Origin: Bordetella sp. LUAb4
GTDB lineage: Bacteria > Pseudomonadota > Gammaproteobacteria > Burkholderiales > Burkholderiaceae_B
Direction of reading: 5' to 3'
Length of the DNA: 64,000 nucleotides
NCBI RefSeq assembly: GCF_021325795.1
Contig: NZ_JAHPZX010000003.1
Span: 248,001-312,000 of the forward strand
Shown: in pieces, positions 62,462-64,000 of the stretch
Layout: every line of letters starts with the position of its first letter
Position numbering within the stretch: position 1 is the stretch's first letter
Notes under the pieces: model-generated
Databases searched by the model: none
Seen by the model: the letters and a program-made list of their open reading frames with translations, nothing else
Told to the model about the DNA's origin: nothing
Position numbers and translations under genes: made by a program

Positions 62462-63649
62462 ATGTCGCGTCTTTCTCGCCGCACCTTCACCAGCGTTATC
62501 CTGGCCCTGGCTTGCGCCAATCTGGGCGTCGCCGCCGCACAGGCCGCCGAGCCCATCAAGATCGGTTTGATCACTGCCCTGTCGGGCCAATCGGCGCTGG
62601 CCGGCGAAGCCATCTCGCGCGGCATGCAGGTCGCCATCGACGAGATCAACGCCAAGGGCGGCCTGCTGGGCGGCCGCAAGCTGGAACTGGTGCGCCGCGA
62701 TGACGAGGCCAATCCCGCCAAGGGCGTCACGGCGGCGCGCGAGCTTATCTACAAGGAAAAGGTCGCGGTGATTTTCGGTGGCCTGGACACGCCGGTGTCC
62801 ATGGCTATCGTGCCGCTCGCGAATCAGGCCAAGATGCCTTTCATGGGCCCGTGGGCCGCGGGCACGCCCATCACCAAGAACGGCGCCAACCCCAACTTCG
62901 TATTCCGCGTGTCGGCGATGGACGAACAAGTCGATGCCGGCATGGTCGACTATGCCCAGAAGACATTCAAGAGCGCCAAGTTCGGCTTGATCATGGTCAA
63001 CAATCCCTGGGGCGAATCGAACCAGAAAGGCATCGTCGCCGCGCTGGCCGCCAAGGGCCTGCAACCCGTGGGCAGTGAGAAATTCGACGACACCGCGGTC
63101 GATGTCGTGCCGCAGCTCAGCCGCCTGAAGGCGGCCGGCGCCGACACGCTGCTGCTGGTGGGCAACGTCGGACCTTCGGCCCAGGTGGTCAAGTCGCTCG
63201 ACCGCATGGCCTGGAAAGTGCCGGTGGTGTCGCACTGGGGCCCGGCGGGCGGCCGTTTCACGGAACTGGCTGGCCCCAACGCCAAGGAAGTGCATTTCGT
63301 GCAGACCTATAGCTTCTTCGGCAAGCAGTCGCCGGTGGGCGAGAAGGTGATCGCCGCGATGAAGGCTAGGTACGCCGACGTGAAGGGCCCGGAAAACATC
63401 ACGCCGGCGGTGGGCGTGGCCAATGCCTATGACGCCATGCAGTTGACGGCACTGGCCATCACCAAGGCCGGCTCCACGGATGGCGATGCGATACGCCAGG
63501 GCTACGAACAGATCGACAGCTACGACGGTCTGATCAAGTCGTACCAGCACCCCTATACGCCCACGCAGCATGACGCGCTTGGCGCGCAAGACTATATCTG
63601 GGCGCAGTTCATCGACAACCGCATCCTGCCTGTCGGCATGGCCAACTAA
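62462..63649 (+). CDS. Branched-chain amino acid-type ABC transporter binding protein
   Basis: A 395-residue periplasmic binding protein (LivK/peripla_BP_6 family). The signal peptide covers about 1-28 with a twin-Arg-like SRRTF, ending AQA. EPIKIGLITALSGQSALAGEAISRGMQVAIDEINAKGGLLGGRKLELVRRDDEANPAKGVTAARELI follows. The ATG at 62462 is chosen because GGAG lies upstream and the signal peptide starts there. The ligand is probably an amide or carboxylate used by the divergent operon rather than leucine. Confidence 0.92.
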   Translation: MSRLSRRTFTSVILALACANLGVAAAQAAEPIKIGLITALSGQSALAGEAISRGMQVAIDEINAKGGLLGGRKLELVRRDDEANPAKGVTAARELIYKEKVAVIFGGLDTPVSMAIVPLANQAKMPFMGPWAAGTPITKNGANPNFVFRVSAMDEQVDAGMVDYAQKTFKSAKFGLIMVNNPWGESNQKGIVAALAAKGLQPVGSEKFDDTAVDVVPQLSRLKAAGADTLLLVGNVGPSAQVVKSLDRMAWKVPVVSHWGPAGGRFTELAGPNAKEVHFVQTYSFFGKQSPVGEKVIAAMKARYADVKGPENITPAVGVANAYDAMQLTALAITKAGSTDGDAIRQGYEQIDSYDGLIKSYQHPYTPTQHDALGAQDYIWAQFIDNRILPVGMAN

Positions 63650-63664
63650 GAGGCGGGACATTCC

Positions 63665-64000
63665 ATGCAGTTGTTGGCAGCCCTCATCAGTGGCCTGGGC
63701 CTGGGCAGCATGTATGCGCTCACTGCCCTGGGCTTTCACGTCACCCATGCCGTCTCGGGCACGGTGAACTTCGCCCAGGGCAGCTCGATGATGCTGGGCG
63801 CGGTGCTGTGCTTTACCTTTGCCCAGACGCTGGGGTGGGGCACGCTGCCGGCCGTCGTGCTGGCGCTGGCCTGCTGCGCGCTGTATGGCTTGCTCGTCGA
63901 GTTCTTCGCGGTGCGGCCTTTCGCCTCGCGCGGCTCCAATGCCTGGCTCATGTCCACCGTGGCCTTGGGCATCGTGCTCGACAACGTGGTCATGCACACC
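63665..64000 (+). CDS. Branched-chain-type ABC transporter permease (LivH-like), truncated by window end
   Basis: An open frame from the ATG at 63665 to the window edge, 112 residues. It begins MQLLAALISGLGLGSMYALTALGFHVTHAVSGTVNFAQGSSMMLGAVL, the typical LivH N-terminus with helices and the NFAQG turn. It lies 15 bp after the binding-protein gene. The rest of the protein and the remaining Liv genes lie beyond the window. Confidence 0.9.
   Translation, partial: MQLLAALISGLGLGSMYALTALGFHVTHAVSGTVNFAQGSSMMLGAVLCFTFAQTLGWGTLPAVVLALACCALYGLLVEFFAVRPFASRGSNAWLMSTVALGIVLDNVVMHT

Overview
This window looks like chromosome of a high-GC betaproteobacterium of the order Burkholderiales, most likely family Alcaligenaceae (Bordetella or Achromobacter type). 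The reasons are the coxB-coxA-(small protein)-DUF2970-coxC-SURF1-ctaA-ctaB-SCO gene order, a Burkholderiales-type RpoH, a PhaM-like granule protein, a DUF3717 protein and many solute-binding-protein transporters. This assignment is by recognition; no database search was run.

Layout. 0-8.5 kb: a partial, catalytically degenerate RayT-like transposase, S-formylglutathione hydrolase, a membrane protein, rpoH preceded by a near-perfect CIRCE (HrcA) element, a candidate anti-Shine-Dalgarno sRNA with a strong terminator, then a CpdA-like cAMP phosphodiesterase divergent from a cation/proton antiporter with a C-terminal cyclic-nucleotide-type domain, and a Nudix hydrolase. 8.5-17.6 kb: the aa3 cytochrome c oxidase cluster with its haem A and assembly genes; Cox11/CtaG is not in its usual place. 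17.8-25.9 kb: small conserved proteins, a PhaM-like protein, glmU-MFS, and ugd-glycosyltransferase closed by a strong terminator. 26-27.6 kb: a RES/Xre-type toxin-antitoxin module with its own promoter and operator. 27.6-33.1 kb: an AraC/SDR/VOC group, glmS, an Lrp-type regulator and a GNAT.

33.1-37.2 kb is the most interesting part. Four minus-strand genes encode a flavoprotein monooxygenase, a PRMT-like small-molecule N-methyltransferase, a two-domain haem-oxygenase-like diiron plus cupin enzyme, and a Rieske ferredoxin. The methyltransferase and diiron-cupin genes are 4 nt apart and match the SznE/SznF pair that builds the N-nitrosourea of streptozotocin from arginine. All diiron and cupin ligands I can recall for SznF have counterparts here. 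I therefore predict an uncharacterised N-N-bond-forming (N-nitroso type) pathway.

37.4-53.7 kb is accessory metabolism. A polyamine/Fe-type ABC transporter is split around four enzyme genes, including an AroQ-like protein lacking catalytic residues. Next come a polar amino acid ABC transporter, an arylmalonate-decarboxylase-like single-Cys enzyme, a RidA-like protein, DUF1028, a LysR regulator and an ArgE-like M20 deacylase, then a second LysR. 53.7-58.8 kb: a ThDP enzyme, a membrane GGDEF protein and an ArnT-like glycosyltransferase. 58.8-64 kb: a tight operon (NTF2-like, polysaccharide deacetylase, amidase, GntR) divergent from a branched-chain-type ABC transporter, with a perfect 10-bp inverted repeat between them as the likely GntR operator. 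No tRNA, rRNA, CRISPR array or complete insertion sequence was seen.
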